Source of the DNA: Rhodococcus sp. (in: high G+C Gram-positive bacteria)
Lineage (GTDB): Bacteria; Actinomycetota; Actinomycetes; Mycobacteriales; Mycobacteriaceae
Length of the DNA: 64,000 bases
Direction of reading: 5' to 3'
NCBI RefSeq assembly: GCF_023264675.1
Contig: NZ_JAHFVG010000004.1
Location: 146,471 to 210,470, forward strand
Position 1 is the first letter of the stretch. Each line of letters starts with the position of its first letter. This document shows, in pieces, positions 21,712-30,967 of the stretch. A program made the position numbers and the translations under genes. The notes beneath the pieces are model-generated. The model did no database searches, was not told where the DNA came from, and saw nothing but the letters and a program-made list of their open reading frames with translations.

Positions 21712-21717
21712 GAAGAC

Positions 21718-22890
21718 ATGAGTTCTGATGCACCTTCTCAGTCAGGGGCTGTCTCAGCCCGATTCTCGTCCGAGATCTATGCTTCGCGGCTGGTGCGGGC
21801 AGCGGAGTACGCCGCCGAGGCAGGCATCGCGGCTCTGCTGATCACGCCCGGACCGGACTTGCAGTACCTGATCGGTTCGCAGGCGAGTTCGTTCGAACGG
21901 CTCATCTGTTTGGTGATTCCCTCCGACGGCACCGCGTCGTTCATCGTCGTTCCGCGTCTCGAACTCGCCGCATTGAAAGCATCGGCCGTATCGGATCTGG
22001 AGCTTCGAGTCGTGGATTGGGTCGACGGTGTGAGTCCCTACGGCATCGTCGCCGGTGCGATCGCGCCGGGCGCGCCGACGGCGGTCGACGATTCGATGCC
22101 CGCTCTGCACTTCGTGCCGATTGCCAACGCCGTCGGGGCCACGCCGGTATTGGCCACCGATGTTCTGCGCCGGTTGCGCATGCAGAAAGACACCGCTGAG
22201 GTCGATGCGCTCCGGCGAGCGGGCCAGGCCATCGATCGCGTGCACGCGCGGATGGGTGACTTTCTCGCCGTGGGACGTACCGAAGCAGACGTGGCGGCGG
22301 ATATCGGCGCGGCGATCGTCGAGGAAGGTCACACCGATGCTGCGTTCATCATCGTCGGGTCAGGCCCGCACGGCGCCGATCCGCACCACGAGGTGTCCGA
22401 CCGCGTCATCGAGGCAGGAGATGTCGTGGTGATCGACATCGGTGGCCCTGTGTCACCCGGCTACAACTCGGATTCGACGCGAACGTACGTCATGGGTGAG
22501 CCGAGCGCGATGATCGCGGCGCAGTACGCCGTCCTCGAGCGCGCCCAGCAGGCGGCCGTCGATGCGGTGCGGCCCGGCGTGACCGCCGAAGCCATCGATG
22601 CGGCAGCGCGCGACATTCTGGCGGCCGAGGGACTCGGCGAGGCTTTTCTGCATCGCACCGGGCACGGGATCGGGCTGTCGGTGCACGAGGAGCCGTACAT
22701 CGTGTCGGGTAACGACATCGTGTTGGAAGCGGGGATGGCGTTCAGCATCGAACCCGGAATCTATTTCCGGGGCGAGTGGGGCGCCCGTATCGAGGACATC
22801 GTGATCGTCACCGCCGACGGGTGCGAATCGGTCAACCTGAGACCACACGGCCTCACCGTTCTGCCTGCGGCTGGCTCAGCGGTCCAATAG
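21718..22890 (+). CDS. pepE: M24-family metallopeptidase (Xaa-Pro dipeptidase-like)
   Basis: A 390-aa cytosolic aminopeptidase-like enzyme of the pita-bread fold. The N-terminal ~150 residues are the creatinase-like domain; the C-terminal domain carries the five metal ligands: Asp in VVVIDIGGP and in [11 protein letters not shown], His in [16 protein letters not shown], Glu in [10 protein letters not shown], and Glu in [10 protein letters not shown]. Family enzymes cleave Xaa-Pro bonds. Counterpart of H37Rv PepE (Rv2089c). Its 3' end overlaps the convergent PPOX gene by 15 nt. Confidence 0.88.
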   Translation: MSSDAPSQSGAVSARFSSEIYASRLVRAAEYAAEAGIAALLITPGPDLQYLIGSQASSFERLICLVIPSDGTASFIVVPRLELAALKASAVSDLELRVVDWVDGVSPYGIVAGAIAPGAPTAVDDSMPALHFVPIANAVGATPVLATDVLRRLRMQKDTAEVDALRRAGQAIDRVHARMGDFLAVGRTEADVAADIGAAIVEEGHTDAAFIIVGSGPHGADPHHEVSDRVIEAGDVVVIDIGGPVSPGYNSDSTRTYVMGEPSAMIAAQYAVLERAQQAAVDAVRPGVTAEAIDAAARDILAAEGLGEAFLHRTGHGIGLSVHEEPYIVSGNDIVLEAGMAFSIEPGIYFRGEWGARIEDIVIVTADGCESVNLRPHGLTVLPAAGSAVQ

Positions 22891-23301
22891 CGATTTGGAC
22901 CCGAGCACCCGCTGCACAGCAATGCTGATGACCACTCGTTCGGGGTTCACCCGCGGCACGCGATACCTCCCCGCGTAGCGCTGCTCACCGTCATGGACGT
23001 CGTCCTTGTCGGTGAGCACCTCCGACGGACCTTCGAGGGTCAACCATCGCGCGCCGTCGATCTGAGTGACCGCGGCGTAGCCGCCCCGCGACGCATTACG
23101 TGCCTTCTGGGTTTTCCCACCGGTGATGACCCGAACGATCGAATGCTCCTGATCCCAGGTGAATCCCACCGCCACAACGTGTGGTGTCCCATCTCGGCGC
23201 AGCGTCGTCAGCGTTGCCAGATGACGTTCGGTCAGAAATTCGAGTGCCTCCGGGGTCAGCGACGTGGAATCGGCCGGGCGGTTCACAGGGGTGCTCTCCA
23301 T
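22876..23301 (-). CDS. PPOX-class F420-dependent oxidoreductase (Rv2074-like)
   Basis: A 141-aa split beta-barrel flavin/deazaflavin enzyme. [33 protein letters not shown] and later [33 protein letters not shown] match the Rv2074 group, whose mycobacterial member is an F420-dependent biliverdin reductase. Ser/Thr and basic residues of the [10 protein letters not shown] loop would hold the F420 phosphate. Its 3' end overlaps pepE on the other strand. The substrate in this organism is not known. Confidence 0.85.
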   Translation of the reverse strand: MESTPVNRPADSTSLTPEALEFLTERHLATLTTLRRDGTPHVVAVGFTWDQEHSIVRVITGGKTQKARNASRGGYAAVTQIDGARWLTLEGPSEVLTDKDDVHDGEQRYAGRYRVPRVNPERVVISIAVQRVLGSKSLLDR

Positions 23302-23324
23302 GCACGCAACGGTAATCGGCCAGA

Positions 23325-24086
23325 ATGTCGGATGTGACTGACCCCGCTGACAACGACACCCTTCTGATCCTCGGCGGACGAAGCGAGATCGGGCTGGAAG
23401 TCGCTACCAGGCTGGCGCCGGGCCGCACCGTCGTATTGGCCGCCAGGCGCAGCGCCGATCTCACGGAGCAGATCGAGACGGTGCGCTCGGCGGGCGCGCG
23501 TGAGGTCGTCGCGGTGGAGTTCGATGCCGACGACCTCGGCTCACACGCGGAGGTTCTGTCGTCGGTCGTCGCGGCTCACGGGCCACTGTCGACGATCGTG
23601 TTGGCGTTCGGAATCCTGGGCGAGCAGGCTCGTGCCGAGAAAGACCCTGCACACGCGGTGTCGATCGTGCACACCGACTACGTCGCTCAGGTATCGGTAC
23701 TCACCCATGCGGCCGAGATGTTTCGTGCTCAGGGCCGCGGACAGCTCGTGGTGTTCTCGTCGGTCGCCGGTGTGCGAGTTCGGAAGGCCAATTACGTCTA
23801 TGGTTCCGCAAAAGCAGGTTTGGACGGCTTTGCGTGCGGGCTGTCCGATGCGCTCGTCGGTTCCGGAGTGTCTCTCTTACTCGTTCGGCCGGGCTTCGTC
23901 ATCGGCTCCATGACCGAGGGAATGACGCCTGCGCCGTTCTCCAGCACACCGGATCAGGTTGCGGACGGCGTTGTCCGTGCGCTGGCGCGCGGCCGGGCAC
24001 GGGTGTGGATTCCGGGTGTCCTGGCGCCGATCTACTTCCTGCTGAACATGGCTCCAGCGTGGCTGTGGCGAAAGATGCCACGCTGA
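23325..24086 (+). CDS. Short-chain dehydrogenase/reductase
   Basis: A 253-aa NAD(P)-dependent reductase. [17 protein letters not shown] (residues ~14-30) is the Rossmann glycine motif in the GG-S-EIG form also seen in DprE2, [24 protein letters not shown] gives the catalytic Ser and Tyr-x3-Lys, and a hydrophobic C-terminus ([17 protein letters not shown]) suggests membrane contact. It resembles decaprenyl-phospho-ribose 2'-keto reductases and H37Rv Rv2073c; the substrate is not proven. The stop overlaps the cobL start by one base (TGATG), yet no corrin role is indicated. Confidence 0.85.
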   Translation: MSDVTDPADNDTLLILGGRSEIGLEVATRLAPGRTVVLAARRSADLTEQIETVRSAGAREVVAVEFDADDLGSHAEVLSSVVAAHGPLSTIVLAFGILGEQARAEKDPAHAVSIVHTDYVAQVSVLTHAAEMFRAQGRGQLVVFSSVAGVRVRKANYVYGSAKAGLDGFACGLSDALVGSGVSLLLVRPGFVIGSMTEGMTPAPFSSTPDQVADGVVRALARGRARVWIPGVLAPIYFLLNMAPAWLWRKMPR

Positions 24087-25312
24087 TGGCCATCCAGCGC
24101 CCCATCGACGTCGTCGGGATCGGCGCCGATGGCTGGACCGGGCTGGCGGACTCGGTGCGTACCGTCGTGTCCGCTGCCGACGTGGTGTTCGGTTCGTCGC
24201 GCCAGCTCGAATCGATTCCGGTACCAGCGGAGAGACGGCGCGCCTGGCCGAGCCCGCTCCTTCCCGCTCTACGAGCGTCGATCGACGAGTTCGACGGCCG
24301 GGCAGTATGTGTACTGGGCAGCGGCGACCCGATGTTTCACGGCATCGGCGTCACTCTCGCCCGAGAATACGGACCATCACGGCTCAGAGTGATCCCGGCA
24401 CCGTCGTCGTTGTCGCTGGCATGCGCGCGGCTCGGGTGGGCAGTGCATACCGTGACCACGGTCAATCTTGTCAATGTCGCCGTAGCCGTTCTGATTCCAG
24501 CGCTCCACCACGGGGCGAAGGTGCTGGTCCTGTCGAGAAACCACGAGACTCCTGCCGCAGTGGCCGAGCTTCTGAGCGACTCGGGGTTCGGTTCTTCCTC
24601 GATGACGGTGCTCGAGCAGTTGGGGGGCCCGGCCGAACATCGCGTGACGGGAGTCGCGGATCGGTGGACCGCTCGCGCGGGAAATCGGCTCAACGTGATC
24701 ACCATCGAGTGCGTCGCCGATCCGGCGAACCCGCGGTTCACCCGAATTCCAGGCCTTCCCGACTCGGCCTACACGGGCGACGGGCAACTCACCAAGAACG
24801 AAGTGCGTGCACTGACCTTGTCGGCTCTCGCGCCGTCGCCCGGCGAGACGTTGTGGGATGTCGGCGGAGGATCGGGGTCGATCGCCATCGAATGGATGCG
24901 TACGGACCCGACCTGTCGCGCAGTTGTTTTCGAGTCCGCACCACAGCGCCGAGCTCAGATCACCGCCAACGCGTCCGCGCTCGGCGTGCCGGGGCTCGAC
25001 GTTCGCGGCGGTGCACCCGCCGCGTTCGAGGCCGCCGCGAGCGAGCGCGCCGAGTCGCCCGATGCGCTGTTCATCGGCGGGGGAGTGACTCAGGACGGAA
25101 TGATCGACGCCTGCCTGGCCCGTCTGCCTGCCGGTGGCCGCATCGTCGCCAATGCAGTGACTGCCGAATCGGAAGCGCTACTGCTACAGTGCCTCTCGCG
25201 CTACGGGGGTCAGCTGCGGAAGTTTCAGATCTACCGCGGCGAACCGCTCGGTACGTTCACCGGTTGGCGCCCTCAGCTTCCGGTCGCACAGTGGATCTCC
25301 GTGAAATCGTGA
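24086..25312 (+). CDS. cobL: Precorrin-6Y C5,15-methyltransferase (decarboxylating) CobL
   Basis: Cobalamin biosynthesis: adds two methyl groups at C5 and C15 and decarboxylates the C12 acetate. The 408-aa product is the usual CbiE-CbiT fusion: the N-terminal tetrapyrrole methylase with VVGIGADGWTGL and VCVLGSGDPMFHGIGVTL (residues ~73-90), and the C-terminal class I methyltransferase with LWDVGGGSGSIAIEW (~256-270) and DALFIGGGV. ATG at 24086 overlaps the SDR stop; the stop overlaps the cobK GTG. The cobM gene that separates cobL from cobK in H37Rv (from memory) is absent here. Confidence 0.93.
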   Translation: MAIQRPIDVVGIGADGWTGLADSVRTVVSAADVVFGSSRQLESIPVPAERRRAWPSPLLPALRASIDEFDGRAVCVLGSGDPMFHGIGVTLAREYGPSRLRVIPAPSSLSLACARLGWAVHTVTTVNLVNVAVAVLIPALHHGAKVLVLSRNHETPAAVAELLSDSGFGSSSMTVLEQLGGPAEHRVTGVADRWTARAGNRLNVITIECVADPANPRFTRIPGLPDSAYTGDGQLTKNEVRALTLSALAPSPGETLWDVGGGSGSIAIEWMRTDPTCRAVVFESAPQRRAQITANASALGVPGLDVRGGAPAAFEAAASERAESPDALFIGGGVTQDGMIDACLARLPAGGRIVANAVTAESEALLLQCLSRYGGQLRKFQIYRGEPLGTFTGWRPQLPVAQWISVKS

Positions 25313-26046
25313 AGGTCCTGCTGCTCGGTGGCACCGCGGAAGCAAGAAGACTTGCTGCGCAACTGAACCGGGACCAACGGATCGATGTCACCACGTCGCT
25401 GGCGGGGAGAGTTACCCACCCGACGCTGCCCGTGGGCGATGCGCGCATCGGTGGATTCGGCGGCGTCGACGGGATCGTGCGATGGATACGCGAAAATGCA
25501 ACCGAGGTGATGGTCGATGCGACACACCCTTTCGCGTCGACCATCTCCCGCAACGCCGAAACGGCGGCGGAGATCGCCGACATACCCCTCGTCGTTCTTC
25601 GACGGCCTCGATGGATTCCCGGTCCCGACGACCACTGGATCGAGGCGGCCACGCTCGATCACGCGGCCGAATCGGTCGCAGCGACGTCGCACCGAACGTT
25701 CTTGACGATCGGTCGGCAGGGCGTGCCTGCGTTCGCGCATATCGATCGAACCTGGTTTCTGATTCGCAGTATCGATGCACCGACCGGCGCCATGCCTCGC
25801 AACCGCGAATTGATGCTTGCCCGTGGACCGTTCGAGCTCGAGCAGGAGATCACCACCATGCGCGAGCACGGCATCGACGTCGTCGTGACCAAGAACAGCG
25901 GTGGAGTCATGACCGAATCCAAGCTGATGGCGGCACGTGCTCTCGCGATTCCGGTAGTGATGATCGCCCGTCCGTCGGCGCCGACCGGCGTCTACTGCAC
26001 GGATTCGGTCGTCGAACTCGAGGCGTGGCTACGCTCTCGGCTCTGA
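25309..26046 (+). CDS. cobK: Precorrin-6A reductase CobK
   Basis: Reduces precorrin-6A to dihydro-precorrin-6 with NADPH. The 245-aa product begins VKVLLLGGTAEARRLAAQL, the nucleotide-binding start of CobK/CbiJ, and has VDATHPFASTISRNAE (residues ~63-78) and VVTKNSGGVMTESKLMAARALAIPVVMIARP near the end. The GTG start at 25309 overlaps the cobL stop (GTGA). Its 3' end overlaps the convergent cobIJ by 18 nt. A longer open frame from 24307 runs inside cobL and is not used. Confidence 0.93.
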   Translation: MKVLLLGGTAEARRLAAQLNRDQRIDVTTSLAGRVTHPTLPVGDARIGGFGGVDGIVRWIRENATEVMVDATHPFASTISRNAETAAEIADIPLVVLRRPRWIPGPDDHWIEAATLDHAAESVAATSHRTFLTIGRQGVPAFAHIDRTWFLIRSIDAPTGAMPRNRELMLARGPFELEQEITTMREHGIDVVVTKNSGGVMTESKLMAARALAIPVVMIARPSAPTGVYCTDSVVELEAWLRSRL

Positions 26047-27537
26047 CGCCGGGTAACGCCTGGAGGTGAAGACCTGCGCGCCACTTCCGGTGTCGACGAT
26101 CCGAGTCTGCGAGGAACCGATGATCAGCAGGCATCGCATATCGATCTCCGTCTTCGCAAGGTCGGCCAGGCGGACCACCCGCACCGACTCGTCGTCACTG
26201 CCGACGGCACGCCCGATCACCACCGGCGTGTCGGGTCCTCGGTGCACCAGCACCAGCTCGGCGAAGGCGGCGACCTGCCAGGTTCTCGACTTCGAGGCGG
26301 GGTTGTAGATCGCCATCGCCATATCCGCTGCTGCCACCGCACTCACTCGCGCGGCCACGATGTCCCACGGCTTGAGTCTGTCCGAGAGTGAGATGACAGC
26401 GTAGTCGTGACCGAGCGGAGCACCGACTCTGCTGGCCACGGCATTGGCGGCTGTCATCCCCGGAACGACGCGTACGCGAACACCCGCCCACGCGGGCTCG
26501 GCGGCGACTTCCACCACGGCTGCTGCCATCGCGAACACACCCGGGTCTCCGGAAGACACCACGGCAACCCGTTTGCCTCGCTTGGCGAGGTCGAGTGCGA
26601 ACGCGGCGCGCTCCGATTCGACCTTGTTCTCGCTCGCATGACGAACCTGCCCGGGACGCAGGCCGACACGGTCGAGATAGGTGACATAGCCGACGAGATC
26701 GGTTGCGGCGGCCAGTTCTCCGCGGACCTCGTCCGTGGTCCATCGATCGTCTCCTGGGCCGAGACCCACGACAACGACCTCACCCGGTGTTGCTGCCTCG
26801 ACCGGAGGGTTGTTCGACGGGCTGGGGACGATGGCAATCGAGAAGTACGGCACGTCGTCGGCATCGACTGCCGATACGTCGAGGACCCGCTGGTCCGGTG
26901 TGCTGGCACGTTCGACGTAACGCGCTTCGTCCAAACGGCCGGAATCCTGCAGTGCGCGAACCACAGTGGGAAACGTTCGGCCGAGTTTCATGATGGCGGC
27001 CGCGTCCGTGTTTCGAAGTCGGCGTGCGAGTTCGTCGACCGGCAGGGTACCGGGGATGACGGTGAACACCTCGTCACGTTCGACCAGTGGCGTGCGCAGC
27101 GCAGCCGATGCCGCGCTGACCGAGGTGACGCCGGGCACGATCTCGACCTCGAACCGGTCGACGAGCCGCTTGTGCATGTGCATGTACGAGCTGTAGAACA
27201 GCGGATCTCCCTCGGCGAGAAGCACAACCGAGCGTCCAGCAGAGAGGTGAGCAGCGAGACGCTCGGCAGCCTGTTCGTAGAATTCGTCGATGGCACCCTG
27301 GTATCCGCCCGGATGATCGGTGATCTCGGTCGTGACCGGGTACACCAGGTGTTCCTCGATCTGGTGTGCGCGCATGTAGGGCGCGGCCACACCGCGCGAG
27401 ATGCTGCGACCGTGCTTGGCGCTGTGGAAAGCGACCACATCCGCGTCGCCGATGACGCGAGCAGCTTTCACGGTGACCAGTTCCGGATCACCGGGTCCGA
27501 TGCCGACTCCCCATAACTTTCCAGCCGGAGACGTCAT
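26029..27537 (-). CDS. cobIJ: CobI-CobJ fusion: precorrin-2 C20- and precorrin-3B C17-methyltransferase
   Basis: A 502-aa bifunctional enzyme joining two tetrapyrrole methylases. The first (~1-240, CobI) has [21 protein letters not shown] and [17 protein letters not shown]; the second (~250-495, CobJ) has [27 protein letters not shown] and [13 protein letters not shown]. CobI methylates C20 of precorrin-2; CobJ methylates C17 and contracts the ring. The same fusion occurs in mycobacteria. ATG overlaps the cobH stop by 4 nt, placing it third in the cobG-cobH-cobIJ run. Confidence 0.94.
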   Translation of the reverse strand: MTSPAGKLWGVGIGPGDPELVTVKAARVIGDADVVAFHSAKHGRSISRGVAAPYMRAHQIEEHLVYPVTTEITDHPGGYQGAIDEFYEQAAERLAAHLSAGRSVVLLAEGDPLFYSSYMHMHKRLVDRFEVEIVPGVTSVSAASAALRTPLVERDEVFTVIPGTLPVDELARRLRNTDAAAIMKLGRTFPTVVRALQDSGRLDEARYVERASTPDQRVLDVSAVDADDVPYFSIAIVPSPSNNPPVEAATPGEVVVVGLGPGDDRWTTDEVRGELAAATDLVGYVTYLDRVGLRPGQVRHASENKVESERAAFALDLAKRGKRVAVVSSGDPGVFAMAAAVVEVAAEPAWAGVRVRVVPGMTAANAVASRVGAPLGHDYAVISLSDRLKPWDIVAARVSAVAAADMAMAIYNPASKSRTWQVAAFAELVLVHRGPDTPVVIGRAVGSDDESVRVVRLADLAKTEIDMRCLLIIGSSQTRIVDTGSGAQVFTSRRYPASEPRA

Positions 27538-28169
27538 TCTACTTCGCTCGCAATGGCATTCACTGCGGCCGCGGTGATGGCACTGCCTCCGCGCCTGCCG
27601 CGAACGACGAGATAGTCGACGCCGGCGCCCGAGGCGATGAGATCTTCCTTGGATTCGGCGGCACCGATGAACCCTACGGGCCCACCGACGATCGCCGCAG
27701 GCTTCGGCGCTCCCGCTGCGAGCATCTCGAGTAGATGAAACAGTGCTGTCGGAGCGTTTCCGATCGCCACCACGGCCCCGCCGAGCCGGTCACCCCACAG
27801 TTCGAGGGCCGCCGCCGTGCGAGTGGTTCCCATTCTTTCGGCCATAGCGCGCACCGAGGGATCCGACAACGTGCACACCACGTCGTTGTCGGCAGGCAGT
27901 CGTCGCCGAGTGACCCCCGCCGCGACCATGTTCGCGTCGCAGAGGATCGGGGCGCCTGCGTTCAGTGCCGCCCGTGCCCGCGTCACCACATCCGGCGTCG
28001 CGGCGATGACATCCGTCAGATCTACTTCGCCACTCGCATGAATCATTCGCACGACGACCTGCGCAACGTCAGGGGAGAATGCCGTCAGGTCCGCCTCGGC
28101 CCTGATGGTCGCGAAGGATTGCCGGTAGATCTCCGCACCATCGCGGATGTAGTCGTGCATGGCGTTCAC
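27534..28169 (-). CDS. cobH: Precorrin-8X methylmutase CobH
   Basis: Moves the C11 methyl group to C12, converting precorrin-8X to hydrogenobyrinate. The 211-aa product has the start [21 protein letters not shown], the conserved [12 protein letters not shown] (residues ~42-53, with the catalytic His), [18 protein letters not shown], and [14 protein letters not shown] with [19 protein letters not shown]. No cofactor is needed. It overlaps cobIJ downstream and is 22 nt after cobG. Confidence 0.95.
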   Translation of the reverse strand: MNAMHDYIRDGAEIYRQSFATIRAEADLTAFSPDVAQVVVRMIHASGEVDLTDVIAATPDVVTRARAALNAGAPILCDANMVAAGVTRRRLPADNDVVCTLSDPSVRAMAERMGTTRTAAALELWGDRLGGAVVAIGNAPTALFHLLEMLAAGAPKPAAIVGGPVGFIGAAESKEDLIASGAGVDYLVVRGRRGGSAITAAAVNAIASEVE

Positions 28170-28191
28170 GATAGGTCAGACGCGGAGCGGC

Positions 28192-29343
28192 TCAGGACAC
28201 CCGGTAGCCGCTCGGGCCGGCAATCACATCGAGTACATCACCGCTCGGCCTGCCGCAGCGCCGCTCGCACCCCGACCAGTGCTGCCTGCGCCCCGGCTCG
28301 ATCTGCTGCGAATCGACCGCCACGGTGAGGTCGGCCCGAACGTCGGAGTGCGACTTCTCGCAGCCGGGTGAACCGGTGCATGCCGTGGCCTCGATCCACG
28401 GTGAGTTCTCGTCGAAGATGAGTCCCATCGGTGCCAGCACTCGCAGGACGGTGTCCGCGACGTCCTCGTCGAGATCGCAGACGAGCAGACTTCTCCACGG
28501 CGTCACGACGACGGGTTTGTCCACCGCGGCGACGAACTCGGCCAGCCGTGCGTCGAGGGTGGCCAGAGCGAGCGCACCGCCGACGCTGACGCGGCCGTCG
28601 AACTGCGGTAACCATCCGATCGGCGGAACGTTCACCGATGCGACCGGCAGGGGTGCCTGCGTGGTGGGCACGAGATTCAGCGACGCGAGTATCCGTGCGG
28701 GACCGTCGGAGAGTTCGCTCAGTCGCCACTGCGTGCTGCGAAATTCGACGAACAGTCGCGCCGCGTCGAGAAGAACGTCGACGATCGCATCCGATCCGAT
28801 CCGCACTCCTGAATCGCTTCCGGCGAGAATCAGCGCGTACCGATCCCTGGCAACCGCTTGCACGCCGAAGTCCGGTCCGGATCCGATCACATCTCCTCGA
28901 CCGTCGTCCAGCGCGAACAACGTGCGGCCGGGGAGGTCCGCCAGTTCGGGCCGCGAGCAGAGGGCACGATCGAGCTCGGAGATCAGCGCGGAGACGTCGG
29001 CGAGGCCCCCGACGCGGCCGGTCAACGGCGACGCCAGAATATTTCGTACTCGCTCGTGGGTCGGGGACGGAAGCAACCCGGCGTCGGCAAACCTCGACGC
29101 GAGTTCGTCGGTGTCGGTCACCGAACGAAACTGAACGTTTCCCCGTGAAGTGAGTTCCATGGAGCCGGTACTCAGATCGGTGGCGGCACGCGCCAGCACC
29201 AGAACCTGCTCAGGGGTAAGCCTGCCGCCGGGAAGGCGAACCCGTGCCAGTGCGCCGTCCGCGGCCTGATGGGCGGTCAAGGCGCCGGGACACCGGTCCG
29301 GCGCGGTCCTCGCATCATCGGGTGCGTCTGTCTCCGAGCTCAC
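28192..29343 (-). CDS. cobG: Precorrin-3B synthase CobG
   Basis: An iron-sulfur oxygenase of the sulfite/nitrite reductase family that makes precorrin-3B with O2, a mark of the aerobic cobalamin route. The 383-aa product has two ferredoxin-like halves (LTPEQVLVLARAATDLSTGSMELTSRGNVQ) and the cluster cysteines in ACTGSPGCEKSHSD and HWSGCERRCGRP. Begins 49 nt after the alanyl-tRNA synthetase-like gene and is probably co-transcribed with it. Confidence 0.92.
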   Translation of the reverse strand: MSSETDAPDDARTAPDRCPGALTAHQAADGALARVRLPGGRLTPEQVLVLARAATDLSTGSMELTSRGNVQFRSVTDTDELASRFADAGLLPSPTHERVRNILASPLTGRVGGLADVSALISELDRALCSRPELADLPGRTLFALDDGRGDVIGSGPDFGVQAVARDRYALILAGSDSGVRIGSDAIVDVLLDAARLFVEFRSTQWRLSELSDGPARILASLNLVPTTQAPLPVASVNVPPIGWLPQFDGRVSVGGALALATLDARLAEFVAAVDKPVVVTPWRSLLVCDLDEDVADTVLRVLAPMGLIFDENSPWIEATACTGSPGCEKSHSDVRADLTVAVDSQQIEPGRRQHWSGCERRCGRPSGDVLDVIAGPSGYRVS

Positions 29344-29392
29344 CCGTCAAAGGTTACAACCGCGGCGTACAAGTGCCGGGTACAGCTGCCGG

Positions 29393-30790
29393 CTACAGGT
29401 GCATCTTGTTCGCTGCGCGGGAGCGCTCACGCTGGACGTGCATGCACTTCTCGAACTCCTGACGCCACTGCTCGCTCACAGCGATGTCGTTCGACCGCGC
29501 TTCCTCGACGCTGAGCTCGACCGGGAAACCGTACGTGTCGTAGAGAACGAAGAGCTCGTCGCCGGTGATCAGTCGGTCCGACATCCGCACCAGCTCTCTC
29601 AGGCCCCTTCGCAGGGTCTGCCGGAAGGCTTTCTCTTCCTTGACCAAGGCAGCGACCACGTCGTCGTGCTTGTCCGCCACTTCGGGGTACGCATCACGGT
29701 AGAGATCAGCGATCGTCGGAACGATCTTCTGCAAGAAGTTCTCCTCGACGCCGAGATCGAATGCGAATCGGATGGCCCGCCGCACCAAACGGCGCATGAC
29801 GTACCCCTGCTCCTTGTTGCTGGGAAGCACACCGTCGACAGCGAGGAACACGGCGCCGCGAAGGTGGTCGGCGACAACCCTCATCGAGGTCGTATGGGTG
29901 TCGTAGGACTTTCCTGTCAGCGCGGACAATTGCTCGACGATCGGCCACAGCAGGCTGGAAGTGAAAACGTCCGGACTGTCGATGGCGGCCGCGGCGATGC
30001 GCTCGAGCCCGCCGCCGTAGTCGACATTCTTCCGGGGCAACGTGGCAAAGCCGCTCTCGGTGCGGGCATACTGCATGAAAACCGAGTTACCGAGCTCGAT
30101 GTATCGCCCGCAATCGCAGTTCTGATGGCAGAACAACCCGTACGCGGTGTCGTGGGCGATATCGGGATAGAGGTAGAACACTTCGGAGTCCGGGCCACCC
30201 GGCTCGCCCACCGGCATCGCTTCGGCTGCCCCTGCTCGACACCACCAGTTCTTGCCGCTGTAGAACGCAATGCGCGCACCCTGGCTACCGACCTCGCCTC
30301 CGCCGCGTTCGGTGCCGAGATCCACCCGCTCCGAGTCCACGCCCGCGGCGGAGAACAGCGACTGCCAGATGTCGGCGCTCTCGGTGTCCTTCGCAATACC
30401 GTTCGCCTCGTCGCCGGCGAAGCACGAGACATAGATTCGGGCCGGATCGAGACCGACGATCTCGGTCAGGAACTCCCAGAACCACGGAATCTGCTCCGAT
30501 TTGAAGTAGTCACCGAGGCTCCAGTTGCCGAGCATTTCGAAGAACGTCGTGTGCCGGTTGTCGCCGACCTCCTCGATGTCCTGCACGCGAACACAGGGCT
30601 GACTGTCGACCAGACGATTGCCACCAGGATGCTCGGCGCCCAGCAGGTAGGGGAGCAGTTGCTGCATTCCGCTGCCGTTGAAGAGCGTCGTCGGATCGTT
30701 CCGCGGGACGAGGCTTGCTCGGACAATCGAATTGTGCCCGCGTTGCTCGTAGAACTTCAGGTAGGCCGTACGTATGTCCCTGGCATCCAT
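29393..30790 (-). CDS. Alanyl-tRNA synthetase-like protein lacking editing and C-Ala domains
   Basis: A complete 465-aa frame that matches only the first half of AlaRS (normally ~880 aa). It has class II motif 1/2 features (RHTTFFEMLGNWSLGDYFKSE, residues ~79-99), the ATP-site segment, motif 3 in the form YGGGLERIA, and the tRNA-recognition helical region (VVADHLRGAVFLAVDGVLPSN, GYVMRRLVRRAIRF, LYDTYGFPVELS). It stops just where the editing domain (HxxxH) should begin. From memory, the isolated 461-residue N-terminal fragment of E. coli AlaRS still aminoacylates, so activity is plausible but without proofreading. It departs from the canonical enzyme at PGGPDSE (usually P-C-G-P-C-S/T-E). It is the first gene of the cobG-cobH-cobIJ run; function unknown. 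Confidence 0.85.
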   Translation of the reverse strand: MDARDIRTAYLKFYEQRGHNSIVRASLVPRNDPTTLFNGSGMQQLLPYLLGAEHPGGNRLVDSQPCVRVQDIEEVGDNRHTTFFEMLGNWSLGDYFKSEQIPWFWEFLTEIVGLDPARIYVSCFAGDEANGIAKDTESADIWQSLFSAAGVDSERVDLGTERGGGEVGSQGARIAFYSGKNWWCRAGAAEAMPVGEPGGPDSEVFYLYPDIAHDTAYGLFCHQNCDCGRYIELGNSVFMQYARTESGFATLPRKNVDYGGGLERIAAAAIDSPDVFTSSLLWPIVEQLSALTGKSYDTHTTSMRVVADHLRGAVFLAVDGVLPSNKEQGYVMRRLVRRAIRFAFDLGVEENFLQKIVPTIADLYRDAYPEVADKHDDVVAALVKEEKAFRQTLRRGLRELVRMSDRLITGDELFVLYDTYGFPVELSVEEARSNDIAVSEQWRQEFEKCMHVQRERSRAANKMHL

Positions 30791-30796
30791 CGGTCG

Positions 30797-30802
30797 ATGT
30801 TA
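30797..30802 (-). promoter_or_regulatory. Leaderless -10 element for the AlaRS-like/cobGH-cobIJ operon
   Basis: Reads TAACAT on the minus strand, 6 nt before the ATG at 30790. If used, this operon has no 5' leader and cannot carry its own riboswitch. Confidence 0.5.
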
Positions 30803-30814
30803 CGAGGGGCAGGC

Positions 30815-30957
30815 ACTCTTCGGTAGCATTCCGCGTGAGATGGCTTCGGCCGAGAGGAAGCCGGTGCAACTCCGGCGCGGTCGCGCCACTGTCACAGTCA
30901 GACCCTCTCCCGCTAGCTGCCACGATGACCAGTGAGGGGCGCGAACCCCCTCGGGAG
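30815..30957 (+). ncRNA. Cobalamin riboswitch upstream of cobN
   Basis: The core GGAAGCCGGTGCAACTCCGG (30856-30875) followed by CGCGGTCGCGCCACTGT (30876-30892) is the diagnostic conserved heart of adenosylcobalamin riboswitches; upstream GGTAGCATTCCGCGTGAGA and downstream AGTCAGACCC...GCTAGCTGCC (30896-30921) fit the outer helices and B12 box. The outer limits are estimated. It precedes only cobN and should shut it off when B12 is plentiful. The segment CCCTCTCCC (30902-30910) is complementary to the cobN ribosome binding site GGGAGGG, and a GAGGGG/CCCCTC hairpin (30934-30952) lies between. Confidence 0.9.
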
Positions 30958-30967
30958 GGCGTTACCC

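Noticed and set aside
23313..23318. TAATCG as a leaderless -10 for the SDR gene
   Set aside because: Spacing fits but the last base is not T, so it was left out of the leaderless set.
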